The notes under the pieces: generated by a model | Seen by the model: only the letters and a program-made list of their open reading frames with translations | Told to the model about the DNA's origin: nothing | The model's database searches: none | Program-made: the position numbers and the translations under genes | Part shown: positions 9,112 through 20,884 of the stretch, in pieces | Position numbering within the stretch: the first letter of the stretch is position 1 | How the letters are laid out: the number at the start of each line of letters is the position of its first letter | Origin: Rhodospirillaceae bacterium | GTDB lineage: Bacteria > Pseudomonadota > Alphaproteobacteria > UBA6615 | Reading direction: 5' to 3' | Length of the DNA stretch: 64,000 bases | Assembly: GCA_002713365.1 (NCBI GenBank) | Contig: PASR01000014.1 | Span: forward strand, 1 to 64,000

Positions 9112-9573
9112 ATGCGTGTATCAATTATAGCAATAGGGAAGGCCAGGGTAGGACCTGAATCCATGCTTTTTAAAAATTATTTTGAAAGAATAAATGCCTG
9201 GCCGGTTACGCTAGTTGAAAAAGAACTTAGAAAAAAAATAGATGTAAATAAGGTTGCCACTGTGGAGTCAGAATTACTGATGAAAGCTATTCCTAAAGGT
9301 GCTTTTATTGTTGTACTTGATGAACACGGAAAAGAGCTCCCAAGCAAAGGATTTGCACAGCTAATAAATGAATTAAGTACATTAGGTCATAGAGAGATGG
9401 CTTTTATAATAGGAGGAGCTAATGGTCTTTCTCCCTTGATGCTTCAGTCTGCTGATTACGTGCTTTCATTGGGAAAAATGACGTGGCCACATATGCTTGT
9501 AAGGGGGTTGTTAATTGAACAAATTTATCGTGCTCAGCAGATTAATATGGGCCATCCCTATCATCGTGATTAA
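9112..9573 (+). CDS. rlmH: 23S rRNA pseudouridine-1915 N3-methyltransferase RlmH
   Basis: A SPOUT-family methyltransferase modifying helix 69 of 23S rRNA. The 153 residues have normal length. VLDEHGKELPSKGFA, FIIGGANGL and the C-terminal SLGKMTWPHMLVRGLLIEQIYRAQQINMGHPYHRD form the SAM-binding trefoil knot signature. Fourteen bases after rsfS, so part of the same operon. Confidence 0.97.
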   Translation: MRVSIIAIGKARVGPESMLFKNYFERINAWPVTLVEKELRKKIDVNKVATVESELLMKAIPKGAFIVVLDEHGKELPSKGFAQLINELSTLGHREMAFIIGGANGLSPLMLQSADYVLSLGKMTWPHMLVRGLLIEQIYRAQQINMGHPYHRD

Positions 9574-9654
9574 TAGAACCTAAAGAAAATTTGTTGAGAA
9601 GTACTTAATAACTATTGAAATAAAAATATTTTTAATTGAGGTAAATAAAACTAA

Positions 9655-10296
9655 ATGATGAATAATTTGATACTTCTTCGTCACGGTCAAAGCCAATGGA
9701 ATTTAGAGAATCGTTTTACTGGTTGGCATGATGTTGATTTGACAGATAACGGAGAAGCAGAAGCTAAGAAAGCAGGCAGTTTAATAAAAAAAATAACTCT
9801 TGATCGTGTTTATACCTCTACCTTAAAGCGTGCACGACGAACAGCTCTTATGGCTTTAACTGAAGCCGAATCTAAGGGGAGCAATGTCAGTAAAATTAAG
9901 AATAATGGTAATTGGGGTTTTATAGAGAGTGATGCTTTGCGGGAACGTGATTATGGCGATTTAGTTGGTCTTAATAAAGAGGAAACTGCTAAGAAATATG
10001 GTTCTAATCAAGTACACCTCTGGCGTAGAGGTTATGAAGTCAAACCACCTGGCGGTGAAAGTTTAGCAGATGTAGTTCAAAGGGTTCGTCCTTACTTCGA
10101 AAATGAAATTTGGCCAAATGTCATTTCTGGAGAGAATATTTTAGTTGCTGCACACGGCAATAGTTTGAGAGCGGTTCTCGTGATAATAGGAGAGTATGAA
10201 CCTGAGGATATACCTAATATCGAATTACCTACAGGAAAACCTTTGGTATTTGATGTAATGAATGGTGTAAAGAAACGTAAATATTACCTTGAGTAA
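9655..10296 (+). CDS. gpmA: 2,3-bisphosphoglycerate-dependent phosphoglycerate mutase
   Basis: Interconverts 3- and 2-phosphoglycerate in glycolysis and gluconeogenesis. The phosphohistidine motif LLRHGQSQWN is at residues 6-15, ENRFTGWHDVDLT follows, then RERDYGDLVG and the second histidine in VAAHGNSLR. Length 213 matches the short alphaproteobacterial dPGM. Two adjacent ATG codons (9655 and 9658) could serve as start. In many relatives the unrelated cofactor-independent GpmI and an EnvC-like peptidase occupy this position between rlmH and ctpA; here neither is present. Confidence 0.95.
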   Translation: MMNNLILLRHGQSQWNLENRFTGWHDVDLTDNGEAEAKKAGSLIKKITLDRVYTSTLKRARRTALMALTEAESKGSNVSKIKNNGNWGFIESDALRERDYGDLVGLNKEETAKKYGSNQVHLWRRGYEVKPPGGESLADVVQRVRPYFENEIWPNVISGENILVAAHGNSLRAVLVIIGEYEPEDIPNIELPTGKPLVFDVMNGVKKRKYYLE

Positions 10297-10421
10297 TAAG
10301 TATTATTTTTGGTTTATGCAGATAACTTTTTACCAAATTTTTATCTTTACTTAAGAAATAAGAAAAAATTAATAAACCTTCTGCCAGGAATGGTAGCTAG
10401 TATCGACAGAGTAGGTGAATA

Positions 10422-11687
10422 ATGAATAATTTTTTAATTAAAATAACTATTCTAACGTTATTTGTTTTTTATCCCTCAATCTCTTCAGCTTCAGGAAATG
10501 GAGAAACATTTCGTCAATTAGAGCTCTTTGGTGATATATTTGAGAAAGTTCGAAAATTCTATGTTGAGGATACTAATGATAAAAAACTCATTGAATCAGC
10601 TATAAACGGAATGCTGCAATCACTTGACCCTCATTCAAGCTATTTAAATGAGGACAGTTACAGTGATATGAAGGTTCAAACTAGAGGAGAGTTTGGGGGC
10701 TTAGGAATAGAAGTTACTATGGAACAGGGGTTTGTGAGAGTTGTATCTCCTATAGATAATACTCCAGCCGCTCGTGCAGGGCTTGAGACTGGGGATTTTA
10801 TTACTCATTTAGATGGTAAACCAGTACTTGGTATTAATTTAGCTGAAGCAGTGGATAAAATGCGCGGTCGAGTTGGGTCAGATATTAAGTTGACTATTCG
10901 TCGAGAAGGAAAAGATCCATTCGATGTTGTAATTACGCGTGCTATTATTCAAATACAATCCGTACGTGGGCGTGCGGAGGATAAAATTGGCTATCTACGT
11001 ATTACGTCGTTTAATGACAAAACATATAGTGGACTTTCACGTGAGATTAATAAATTAAAAAAAGAATTAGATGATAATATGCATGGTTTAGTTCTTGATT
11101 TAAGGCGTAATCCAGGTGGGTTACTTCATCAGGCCATTAAAGTATCCGATGCATTTCTAGAGCGTGGTGAAATTGTTTCAACAAGGGGAAGAAACAATAA
11201 AGGATCGAAGCGTTTTAATGCTCGGTCGGGAGACTTAATAAATGGTCTACCAATGGTTGTTTTGATAAATGGTGGTTCGGCTTCAGCCTCTGAAATTGTT
11301 GCTGGAGCATTACAAGACCATCGTAGGGCCGTGATAATGGGAACTCAATCATTTGGTAAAGGTTCAGTGCAGACAATTATGCCAATATCAGGACATGGAG
11401 CTATGCGCCTGACTACAGCATCCTACTTTACCCCTAGTGGAAGATCTATACAAAAAACTGGTATTACGCCAGATATAGAGGTTCAGCAGGTCAAAGTAGA
11501 GACTACTGGTAAAAAAATTCGTCTAAGAGAAAAGGATTTAAGAAATGCTCGAGATGGAGAGAAACTTGCACCTAAACCATCTAATCCGCAAATTAATAAA
11601 GCTACGAAGACTAGTGACTATCAATTAAATAGGGCTATAGACCTACTCAAAGGCATATCATTATATAGTATATCTACTACTAAATAA
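10422..11687 (+). CDS. ctpA: S41-family C-terminal processing peptidase
   Basis: A 421-residue periplasmic protease that trims or degrades proteins from their C-termini. Residues 1-23 form a signal peptide (NNFLIKITILTLFVFYPSISSA). A PDZ domain spans about 90-170. The peptidase domain carries the catalytic serine in GGSASASEIVAGAL near 287 and the lysine in SFGKGSVQT near 312. The C-terminal 60 residues are basic and poorly conserved. Position before rppH is conserved in Alphaproteobacteria. Confidence 0.94.
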   Translation: MNNFLIKITILTLFVFYPSISSASGNGETFRQLELFGDIFEKVRKFYVEDTNDKKLIESAINGMLQSLDPHSSYLNEDSYSDMKVQTRGEFGGLGIEVTMEQGFVRVVSPIDNTPAARAGLETGDFITHLDGKPVLGINLAEAVDKMRGRVGSDIKLTIRREGKDPFDVVITRAIIQIQSVRGRAEDKIGYLRITSFNDKTYSGLSREINKLKKELDDNMHGLVLDLRRNPGGLLHQAIKVSDAFLERGEIVSTRGRNNKGSKRFNARSGDLINGLPMVVLINGGSASASEIVAGALQDHRRAVIMGTQSFGKGSVQTIMPISGHGAMRLTTASYFTPSGRSIQKTGITPDIEVQQVKVETTGKKIRLREKDLRNARDGEKLAPKPSNPQINKATKTSDYQLNRAIDLLKGISLYSISTTK

Positions 11688-11786
11688 TAATGATTGTTAT
11701 AAAGATTTTATTTATTAAGTTTGACAAAATGCAGCTCGAAACGTTTTTTTTACTAGAGTTTTAATTTTACTAAATTGCTTATTACA

Positions 11787-12308
11787 ATGGATATAAGTTC
11801 CGAGATCAGGAAAAAAATTTCTAATGGAAAAGGCTATCGTCCTTGTGCCGGAATTATGTTGTTTAGTCGTATTGGAAAAATTTGGGTGGGACAGCGTATT
11901 GACTCTGTTAATGCTTGGCAGATGCCACAGGGTGGTATTAATGAGAACGAAGAACCGCTTAATGCTGCCATACGTGAGCTTCATGAAGAAACAGGAACCG
12001 ATAACGTAAGACTACTTTCTGAATCGAAAGAGTGGCTAAAATATGATTTACCTTCTGAAATTGTAACTCAAATATGGGATGGTAAATATAAGGGACAAAC
12101 GCAAAAATGGTTCGCGTTCCTATTTTTAGGTGAAGACCACGAAATTGATATTCATAACGTTGATGAACCAGAATTTCAATCATGGAAATGGATAAGTATT
12201 AGTGAGTTAGTTGGTCTAGCTATTGACTTTAAAAAACCAGTTTATAAGGCAGTTGTTTCCGAATTCAACAAAATATCTCAATCCTTAGCTTCTGACGATA
12301 ATAATTAA
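11787..12308 (+). CDS. rppH: RNA pyrophosphohydrolase (Nudix)
   Basis: Removes pyrophosphate from 5'-triphosphate RNA, starting RNase E-dependent decay. The Nudix box GGINENEEPLNAAIRELHEE is complete (G-x5-E-x7-REL-x-EE). YRPCAGIMLF, WQMPQGGI and QKWFAFLFLG are typical of RppH. The start is placed at ATG 11787 (MDISSEIRKK) rather than at an in-frame TTG twelve bases earlier; no strong ribosome-binding site precedes either. Length 173 is normal. Confidence 0.94.
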   Translation: MDISSEIRKKISNGKGYRPCAGIMLFSRIGKIWVGQRIDSVNAWQMPQGGINENEEPLNAAIRELHEETGTDNVRLLSESKEWLKYDLPSEIVTQIWDGKYKGQTQKWFAFLFLGEDHEIDIHNVDEPEFQSWKWISISELVGLAIDFKKPVYKAVVSEFNKISQSLASDDNN

Positions 12309-12337
12309 GGTAGAAAGTTTTTTATAATATTATATTA

Positions 12338-13165
12338 TTATTGAGCTGTTGAAGTTTGCTGATTAGCTTTAGCGTTAAGGAAGTAACATGCTATTTTAGC
12401 TGTAATTGCAGCTAGCTTTGAATGAGGTTTAATTCCCACAGCTTTAAAAATAAGCATTATTCCCCTTTCGACATGATGTGGACGATAAAACCCGTAGGCT
12501 CGGGACATATAGGCACGAACGCACTGCTTTCTATCATATTTTTCACCTAAATTATTTGCAGCATAATATGCATATGCTAACTCATCATCTTCACTTTCAC
12601 TTATGCGGCTTACTCCAACTAATATACGCCGTATTATACCCAGTCGTTCAATTGTGCGATATCGTGCCATGTGAGAATAAAACAGCTTATAGTGCCTAAT
12701 TTCATCACGTGCTATATTTCGACATATCTCTCGTAAAACTGGCTCGGCGGTAGCTTCACGGAGAGCAGTGTAATACGAAGAGGTTCCTACCTCTACCATA
12801 CATCTAGCAACCAGCTCACCACATCGAGAACCTCTTACTGATTTATTTGTGGCGGTTGGCAAGGTAATTTTAGACGAAAAATTTTTAAATCTACTCTCAA
12901 AATCAAAACTAGGATCCGCTAGTTTTACCCACTTTACTAGAGCTTCTCCGTGTTGTACTTCCTCTGCTCCCCAGCGAATAGCTGCTGATTGAAATTCAGG
13001 GTCATCATAGAATACATTACTTAGATACTCGGCATAGATACTACCATTATGTTCTACTAGAGCTGCTCCTTTAACAATACGTAGCATTTCAGGATCAACT
13101 TTTAATGGATCAAAGTTATCCCAAGGTATGTCGTCAAGTGTCCAATGCTTTTTATAACCCGTCAT
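12338..13165 (-). CDS. Ferritin-like (di-iron) domain protein
   Basis: A 275-residue soluble protein with two di-iron helix motifs: EEVQH around residues 68-72 and RDEIRHYKLF near 155-165. Further glutamates are in the helices before them, consistent with a four-helix ferritin-like fold. The specific activity cannot be told; rubrerythrin-like, oxygenase-like and desaturase-like proteins share this pattern. It is convergent with rppH and lies upstream of nothing obvious; atpC ends 193 bases to its right in the same direction. Confidence 0.7.
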   Translation of the reverse strand: MTGYKKHWTLDDIPWDNFDPLKVDPEMLRIVKGAALVEHNGSIYAEYLSNVFYDDPEFQSAAIRWGAEEVQHGEALVKWVKLADPSFDFESRFKNFSSKITLPTATNKSVRGSRCGELVARCMVEVGTSSYYTALREATAEPVLREICRNIARDEIRHYKLFYSHMARYRTIERLGIIRRILVGVSRISESEDDELAYAYYAANNLGEKYDRKQCVRAYMSRAYGFYRPHHVERGIMLIFKAVGIKPHSKLAAITAKIACYFLNAKANQQTSTAQ

Positions 13166-13358
13166 CGAAGTCTCTTCTCCCTGCGGTTTACAATAAATTC
13201 AATGACTCAATATACTCCCGAATCAAATATTATCTAAATTGTATAGAGATGGGTTCATCCCGTCAAAGCCCATTAACAGCATATAGTTTATTTATAAATA
13301 TCAATTAACTAAGAAATTAATAAACTATGATAAAAACCAATATAATGGTGAATAAAGA

Positions 13359-13778
13359 CTACTGATACACTGGTGAGTTAATAGCTGCCAGTTTTGCTCG
13401 CTGTATATTTACTCTGTTTTCTGCCAATTTTTTTGCTGTTTTTTCATCTGTTTTATTAAGTTCATCTATAGCTATTTGTAGGTCAGACTCTACTATCGCC
13501 TTATCCATTTTGTCGACAGGGAGTGCTTCCTCAGCTAGAACTGTACATCTATCTGAGGTAACTTCGGAAAATCCGCCCGCAACAAATATACGGGAGCTAA
13601 TTGTTCCGTTCGTAAAAATATGAATAACGCCTGGCCGCACAGTGGTAATGGTAGGTGAATGTCCAGGTAAAACTCCAAAGTCACCTTCACTACCAGGTAC
13701 AACAACCATTTCAACTTCTTCCGACATAAGAAGTTGTTCCGGTGAGACTAGTTCAAATTGAACCAATGTTTCTGACAC
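13359..13778 (-). CDS. atpC: ATP synthase F1 epsilon subunit
   Basis: Central-stalk subunit of the membrane ATP synthase that couples rotation and can inhibit ATPase activity. The 139 residues start with a SETLVQFELVSPEQLL-type N-terminus and contain PGSEGDFGVLPGHSP, the family signature. Last gene of the atpHAGDC operon; 11 bases separate it from atpD. Confidence 0.96.
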   Translation of the reverse strand: MSETLVQFELVSPEQLLMSEEVEMVVVPGSEGDFGVLPGHSPTITTVRPGVIHIFTNGTISSRIFVAGGFSEVTSDRCTVLAEEALPVDKMDKAIVESDLQIAIDELNKTDEKTAKKLAENRVNIQRAKLAAINSPVYQ

Positions 13779-13789
13779 TTTCTTATTCC

Positions 13790-15211
<1,422 letters not shown>

Positions 15212-15250
15212 CTATTTTCTCCTGCCCTATTGGGCTAACTCCGTTTATAC

Positions 15251-16162
15251 CTAAAGAGCTTCAGCGCCTGAAATAATTTCAATCAATTCTTTAGTTATGA
15301 AAGCTTGTCGTGTCCTATTGTAATTAATTGTTAATTGATCAATTAGATCCCCAGCATTACGTGTTGCATTGTCCATTGCTGCCATTCTTGCCCCTTGTTC
15401 CGAGGCAAATGATTCTAGCATTGCTCGGTATACTTGAATAGACATATTTCTGGGTAATAGATCAGTTAGGATAGCGTTCTCTTCGGGTTCATAATCATAG
15501 GCAACATTCATGCCTACGTTTTTTATTGAAGCATCATTTTCTGAAGATTGCAGAGATTCCGAAGAAGTTGGCGCAAAAGGTATGAGTTGCTGTGGTGTAA
15601 CTATTTGAGATAGCGCCGATTCAAATCTATTATAAACTATAGTACAAATATCAAACTCATTATTTTCATACATAGTTGTTATACGAGAGGCAATTGAAGC
15701 CGCAACATCAAATCCAGGTGCCGGTTTTGCTGTGTCTTCTATAGTATCTATGATTTTATCACTAAACTCAGATCTTAAAAGGCCTAGTCCTTTGCGTCCA
15801 ACAATAAGTAGTTTTACCTCTTTACCTTCTGAAACAATCGTCCGTACTTGTCTTCGTGTCCACCGAGCAATATTGGTATTAAAACCACCACAAAGGCCGC
15901 GGTCAGTAGTCATAACAACTATAAGCTGAACATCACTTTTACCAGTTCCTGCTAATAATGGTGGAGCGCTAGATATGTCATTAATACTCTCAGCAACAGA
16001 GCCCAGCATACGTTCCATACGTTCGGCGTAAGGGCGCGCTGCAATTGCTTGTTCCTGGGCTCGACGTAGTTTAGCTGCCGCCACCATCTTCATTGCAGAA
16101 GTGATGCGTTGTGTGGACTTAACAGAAGTGATTCTTACCCGCAGGTCTTTAAGGTTTGCCAT
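15251..16162 (-). CDS. atpG: ATP synthase F1 gamma subunit
   Basis: Rotating central shaft of F1. The 303 residues begin [35 protein letters not shown], and end with the equally conserved [39 protein letters not shown]-type helix. [13 protein letters not shown] is present. Lies between atpA and atpD in the same direction. Confidence 0.97.
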   Translation of the reverse strand: MANLKDLRVRITSVKSTQRITSAMKMVAAAKLRRAQEQAIAARPYAERMERMLGSVAESINDISSAPPLLAGTGKSDVQLIVVMTTDRGLCGGFNTNIARWTRRQVRTIVSEGKEVKLLIVGRKGLGLLRSEFSDKIIDTIEDTAKPAPGFDVAASIASRITTMYENNEFDICTIVYNRFESALSQIVTPQQLIPFAPTSSESLQSSENDASIKNVGMNVAYDYEPEENAILTDLLPRNMSIQVYRAMLESFASEQGARMAAMDNATRNAGDLIDQLTINYNRTRQAFITKELIEIISGAEAL

Positions 16163-16195
16163 TTCTATTTACGCCTGTTTAGTCCCTTTTATGTC

Positions 16196-17725
16196 TTAGG
16201 CAAATGTTTTAACAAAGGCCGAAACTATATCGGCGAGTTTAGCATCTATATCTTCGCTTAAGTCGCCAGCATCACGAATTGCGGCTGAGACATCTGAATG
16301 ATTACTGCGAATATGGTCAAGTAGTTGAGCTTCGCAACGATTAATTTCTGATACATCCACATCATCAAGATAACCACGAACCCCAGCATATATTGCAATT
16401 ACCTGTTCTTCTATGGGCATAGGCGAATACTGAGGTTGCTTTAATAACTCGGTTAATCTAGCTCCTCTAGCGAGCAGTCGCTGTGTGACCTGGTCAAGGT
16501 CCGAAGCAAATTGAGAAAATGCTTCCATCTCTCTAAATTGTGCGAGCTCTAATTTTATTGTTCCGGCAACCTTCTTCATTGCTTTCGATTGTGCTGCCGA
16601 TCCTACACGGCTTACTGATAGGCCCACATTTATTGCAGGGCGAACCCCTTTATAAAACAAGTCAGTTTCTAGGAATATTTGGCCATCAGTTATAGAAATT
16701 ACATTTGTTGGTATATACGCAGAAACATCATTAGCTTGAGTTTCTATGACAGGCAGAGCTGTTAGAGACCCTCCACCTAAATCATCATTCATCTTAGCGG
16801 CTCTTTCTAGCAAACGTGAATGAACGTAGAAAACATCACCCGGATATGCTTCACGTCCAGGTGGCCGTCTTAGAAGTAGAGACATTTGACGGTATGCTAC
16901 CGCCTGCTTTGAAAGGTCATCATATATGATAACAGCGTGCATGCCATTATCTCTAAAATATTCACCTATTGCACAACCTACATAAGGCGCCAAAAACTGT
17001 AGAGGTGCAGGTTCTGAAGCTGAAGCAGCTACTACCACCGTATAATCCATGGCGCCGGAATCTTGAAGCGTTTTTACAACTTGCGCCACCGTTGAACGTT
17101 TTTGTCCAATCGCTACATAAATACAGTATAGCTTTTTTGTCTCGTCATCTGAGTCATTTACGGCTTTTTGATTAAGAATTGTATCGATAGCTACAGCAGT
17201 TTTTCCTGTTTGCCGATCACCAATAATTAATTCTCTCTGCCCTCTGCCTACCGGCACGAGGGAATCTAGAGCCTTTAGTCCAGTCTGCATAGGTTCTGAT
17301 ACTGATTGACGTGGAATAATGCCAGGTGCTTTGACCTCAACCAAACGTCTTTCGGTTGTTTCAACAGGTCCGGCTCCATCAATCGGATTTCCTAAGGCGT
17401 CAACGACTCTACCTAATAAGCCCTTACCTACGGGGACATCTACTATGTCTCCAGTACGTTTAACTGTATCGCCCTCTTTTATATCTCTATCGTCTCCAAA
17501 AATAACGATTCCTACGTTATCTGTTTCTAGGTTTAGTGTCATTCCTTTAATGCCACCTGGAAATTCTACCATTTCTCCAGCCTGGACATTGTCGAGTCCG
17601 TAAACACGCGCAACACCGTCACCAACAGATAAGACTTGGCCTATCTCTGAAACATCAGATTCTGCATCGAAATTAGCAATTTGGTCTTTTAAAATTGCAG
17701 AGATTTCCGCCGCACGAATTTCCAT
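16196..17725 (-). CDS. atpA: ATP synthase F1 alpha subunit
   Basis: Non-catalytic nucleotide-binding subunit of F1. The 509 residues include the P-loop [13 protein letters not shown] near 169-181, [30 protein letters not shown], and [10 protein letters not shown]. Length is normal. Its ATG overlaps the stop of atpH by one base, so the two are translationally coupled. Confidence 0.98.
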   Translation of the reverse strand: MEIRAAEISAILKDQIANFDAESDVSEIGQVLSVGDGVARVYGLDNVQAGEMVEFPGGIKGMTLNLETDNVGIVIFGDDRDIKEGDTVKRTGDIVDVPVGKGLLGRVVDALGNPIDGAGPVETTERRLVEVKAPGIIPRQSVSEPMQTGLKALDSLVPVGRGQRELIIGDRQTGKTAVAIDTILNQKAVNDSDDETKKLYCIYVAIGQKRSTVAQVVKTLQDSGAMDYTVVVAASASEPAPLQFLAPYVGCAIGEYFRDNGMHAVIIYDDLSKQAVAYRQMSLLLRRPPGREAYPGDVFYVHSRLLERAAKMNDDLGGGSLTALPVIETQANDVSAYIPTNVISITDGQIFLETDLFYKGVRPAINVGLSVSRVGSAAQSKAMKKVAGTIKLELAQFREMEAFSQFASDLDQVTQRLLARGARLTELLKQPQYSPMPIEEQVIAIYAGVRGYLDDVDVSEINRCEAQLLDHIRSNHSDVSAAIRDAGDLSEDIDAKLADIVSAFVKTFA

Positions 17726-18285
17726 TACTGGGCTCCCTTCATGGCCAACTGCAGGCGCTGCAGTTTTGTTTTAAGTGATGCATCTATCATACGTGACCCA
17801 ACTTTAACTATTAAGCCACCTATAAGTGAAGAATCTATTTTTGCATCAACTGTTACCTTGTTACCTAGCGCGCCTCTCAATACATTGGTAACAGAGTCTA
17901 TTTGTGATTCATTAAGTTCTTTAGCAGAAGTAACCTCTGCTATAATTTCGCCACGTCTTCCAGCTAACTCTGCTAGGAATGCTTCAATTGTGGCTGGTAA
18001 TATAAAAAGTCGATTGTTTTGTGCGATGACTGCAATGAAACGCTGCGTAAGGCTATTGGCCTCAGCTTTCTGCATAATTTTTTCGATAGCCAGCTTCTTT
18101 TTATCAGTGTCAATCAAAGGAGAACTAATAAGTATTTTTAGGTCTTCGCTTTCATCAAGCAGTGATTGCAATTTCGTGAGGTCTTGGGCAATATTATCCA
18201 ATATCCGCCCTTCATCTGCTAATTCATAAACAGCTAAAGCGTAACGTTCGGCTATAACATTGACTATGTTTGAATCCGTTGCCAC
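17725..18285 (-). CDS. atpH: ATP synthase F1 delta subunit
   Basis: Peripheral-stalk subunit (OSCP-like) joining F1 to the F0 b subunits. The 186-residue protein has the typical [13 protein letters not shown]-terminus and the C-terminal [26 protein letters not shown] signature. First gene of atpHAGDC; the F0 genes are elsewhere, as is usual in Alphaproteobacteria. AAGGAGCCGCC precedes the start as a strong ribosome-binding site. Confidence 0.96.
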   Translation of the reverse strand: MATDSNIVNVIAERYALAVYELADEGRILDNIAQDLTKLQSLLDESEDLKILISSPLIDTDKKKLAIEKIMQKAEANSLTQRFIAVIAQNNRLFILPATIEAFLAELAGRRGEIIAEVTSAKELNESQIDSVTNVLRGALGNKVTVDAKIDSSLIGGLIVKVGSRMIDASLKTKLQRLQLAMKGAQ

Positions 18286-18517
18286 TTTTGGCGGCTCCTT
18301 GATAAATTATGTGTCCCGTAACAAGGAACAGTTAACTATCTGTTTTATATTAATAAAATCTATATTTTAACAAACCTAACCAAAGGTGGTAAGGAAGCAG
18401 CAGCTTGGTAGCACAAGGTATTCGCGGTGGCAAGTTTTGAGCTATTAATAAATGGCAGAATTCTGGGCATTTAATAATAAGTGCACTTGGCGACATTTCG
18501 ACGCGCTACGGTTTTAT

Positions 18518-20761
18518 TTATAGAAAATTGTATGGATCAATATCTACACGTATTTTTGTATTTGAAGGCACCGCTACTTTTTCAAGCCACGCACGAATTA
18601 AGGGTTGGAGTGGTTGTTCACGATTTGTTTTTAGTAGAAAGCGACGCCTGTGTTGCCCTCTTAAAACTGCGATTGGTGCGGGTGCAGGACCAAGAACATG
18701 AATATCTTTTCCTAAGGGTGCATTGTAAGCTAGCTGGGAAGCCAAGCGATCAGCCTTATAGCTATCATTACTAGTCACAATAATGGCTGCTAGTCGTCCA
18801 AATGGGGGCCAGCCACCTTCTTTCCTATTTTTTTCCTCTAACTCCATAAAGGATTCTCGGTCACCTTTAACCATTGCTTCCATGACAGGATGTCCAGGTT
18901 GATACGTTTGCAATATTACACGCCCTGGACGTTCTGCTCTTCCGGCACGACCTGCAACCTGATGCAGTACTTGGTAGGTGCGTTCACTGGCACGTAAATC
19001 CCCTCCGCTAAGACCAAGATCGGCATCAACAATCCCAACAAGTGTAAGGTTCGGAAAATGATGTCCTTTGGCAACCATCTGTGTTCCCACTAATATATCT
19101 ATTTCTTGTGCCTCCATACTAGCTATTAACTCCCGCGCGGCTTTTGGACTTCGAACAGTATCACTAGTCATTATTCTAACTCTTGCATGTGGAATAACTG
19201 TTTTAAGTTCTTCTGCGACGCGTTCTACTCCTGGGCCACAGACTGTCAGAGAGTTGCTGGCTTCACAATTAGGGCATGTATCGGGTGTTATAATTTTATA
19301 TTCACAATGATGACATTGAAGTGATGTTTGCAATCGATGTTCCACCAACCAAGCACTGCAATTGGGACACTTAAACCTATGGCCACATTTGCGGCATAAA
19401 GTGAGGGGAGCGTAACCACGACGATTTAAAAATAGTAGTGATTGCTCCCCTGAAATAATATTTTTGTTTAATGCTTCACGCAAATCGAAGGATAAGAACT
19501 CGTTAGTTTTAAGTTGGCTATCACGCATGTCGGTTGCTTCTAGAAGAGGAAGTACTGCAGGTCCGTATCTTCTAGGTAGCTCAAGTCTATTAAACCTTTT
19601 TTTTAGGACATTAACTCTAGTCTCAATTGAAGGCGTAGCTGAGGAGAGAACTATAGGGCATTTAGAAATTTGTGCCCTAACAATAGCCATATCACGTGCT
19701 TGGTAGGTTACACCTTCAATTTGCTTGTAAGCTCCTTCGTGCTCTTCATCAACAATCAATAAACCTAATTTCTGAAATGGTAAAAATAAGGCAGATCTGG
19801 CTCCTACAACTACTTTTGCTTCGCCTGTAGCTACAGACTGCCAGGCAAGACGTCTTTTAGATTCATTTAGTTCAGAATGCCAAACAATTGGTGCTGCAGA
19901 AAAACGCCTTTGAAAACGATCAAACCATTGTGGGGTTAATGATATTTCAGGTAATAATACCAATGCCTGTTTTCCTAGCCGTAACGAGGTGGCTATAGCT
20001 TCAAAATAGACTTCAGTCTTACCTGATCCTGTTACACCGTCTAGTAAAGTAACATCAAATTTATAATTAGTTACTTTTTCTGAAAGATAATTGGCAGCAT
20101 TTTTTTGTTTTTTGCTTAATATTATCGTATGGAGATGGTCTGGGTCTGGTTTTTTAAAAGTAGACTGGGGAGATACATACAAGGTTTTTATATGACCACT
20201 CTTGGCTAAGTTGTTAACCACGCCCCTGCTAACCTTTGCTTCCAAGCATAAATCATGCATATTTTTGGGGGAACTATTAGCAAGTATATCTAGGACACGT
20301 TTGCGTGATTGTGTGATTCTTAAATCACTTGTTCTTTTAGATGTATTTTTTGGAATTGTAAAAGCTATTAGTGGTTTTGTAGGCACCAGAATACTTCTTA
20401 CGTTCATAGCCATGCGAAGAACTGCACCTTGAGGAGTGACTGAGTAAGAGGCCAACCAATCAATAAATTTTCTTAGAGTTATAGGTAAAGGGGTAACATC
20501 TAAACGTGAAATGACAGACTTAATCTTGCTAAGATCATTTTTATTACCAGATTTTTCCCAAACCACCCCCACTACTTGTCTTGAACCAAGTGGGACTTTA
20601 ACAAAATCCCCGAGTTTTAGTTCTAAGTTTTCAGGTACGCTGTAATTATATGCTTTGGCTAGAGGTAAAGGAATCAAGACGCTGACCTGTTCTTTGCCAT
20701 CTTTTTTAGGCATTTTAGGAAGGTCTATATTATTGCAAGCAGTGGTATCTATCTTTTTCAT
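18518..20761 (-). CDS. priA: Primosomal protein N' (replication-restart helicase PriA)
   Basis: 3'-to-5' helicase that reloads the replisome at stalled forks. The 747 residues contain the DNA-binding N-terminal domain, the Walker A motif DGVTGSGKTEVY, the DEEH box, and a zinc-binding insertion with paired cysteines (CRKCGHRFKCPNCSAW, CHHCEY, CPNCEAS), then QMVAKGHHFPN and the QVAGRAGRAERPG motif VI. The start may lie slightly downstream, since the first 25 residues are not family-like. Position between atpH and transaldolase is conserved in relatives. Confidence 0.96.
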   Translation of the reverse strand: MKKIDTTACNNIDLPKMPKKDGKEQVSVLIPLPLAKAYNYSVPENLELKLGDFVKVPLGSRQVVGVVWEKSGNKNDLSKIKSVISRLDVTPLPITLRKFIDWLASYSVTPQGAVLRMAMNVRSILVPTKPLIAFTIPKNTSKRTSDLRITQSRKRVLDILANSSPKNMHDLCLEAKVSRGVVNNLAKSGHIKTLYVSPQSTFKKPDPDHLHTIILSKKQKNAANYLSEKVTNYKFDVTLLDGVTGSGKTEVYFEAIATSLRLGKQALVLLPEISLTPQWFDRFQRRFSAAPIVWHSELNESKRRLAWQSVATGEAKVVVGARSALFLPFQKLGLLIVDEEHEGAYKQIEGVTYQARDMAIVRAQISKCPIVLSSATPSIETRVNVLKKRFNRLELPRRYGPAVLPLLEATDMRDSQLKTNEFLSFDLREALNKNIISGEQSLLFLNRRGYAPLTLCRKCGHRFKCPNCSAWLVEHRLQTSLQCHHCEYKIITPDTCPNCEASNSLTVCGPGVERVAEELKTVIPHARVRIMTSDTVRSPKAARELIASMEAQEIDILVGTQMVAKGHHFPNLTLVGIVDADLGLSGGDLRASERTYQVLHQVAGRAGRAERPGRVILQTYQPGHPVMEAMVKGDRESFMELEEKNRKEGGWPPFGRLAAIIVTSNDSYKADRLASQLAYNAPLGKDIHVLGPAPAPIAVLRGQHRRRFLLKTNREQPLQPLIRAWLEKVAVPSNTKIRVDIDPYNFL

Positions 20762-20884
20762 CAGTTACACTCTATTACCCGACTCGGAAATGACCAATAT
20801 AAGTTTTACTTTTGTTTTCTGTTATTTGTCGGTTATTGGTGAATACAGTGTTTTTTTAACTTCTAGATCGATAGGATTATAGCG

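Noticed and set aside
18371-18440. Possible SRP (4.5S) RNA: the string AAGGAAGCAGC occurs between priA and atpH
   Set aside because: The invariant CC-GGAA-GG apical stem-loop is not formed, flanking pairings are weak, and no terminator follows. Similarity is limited to a short string.
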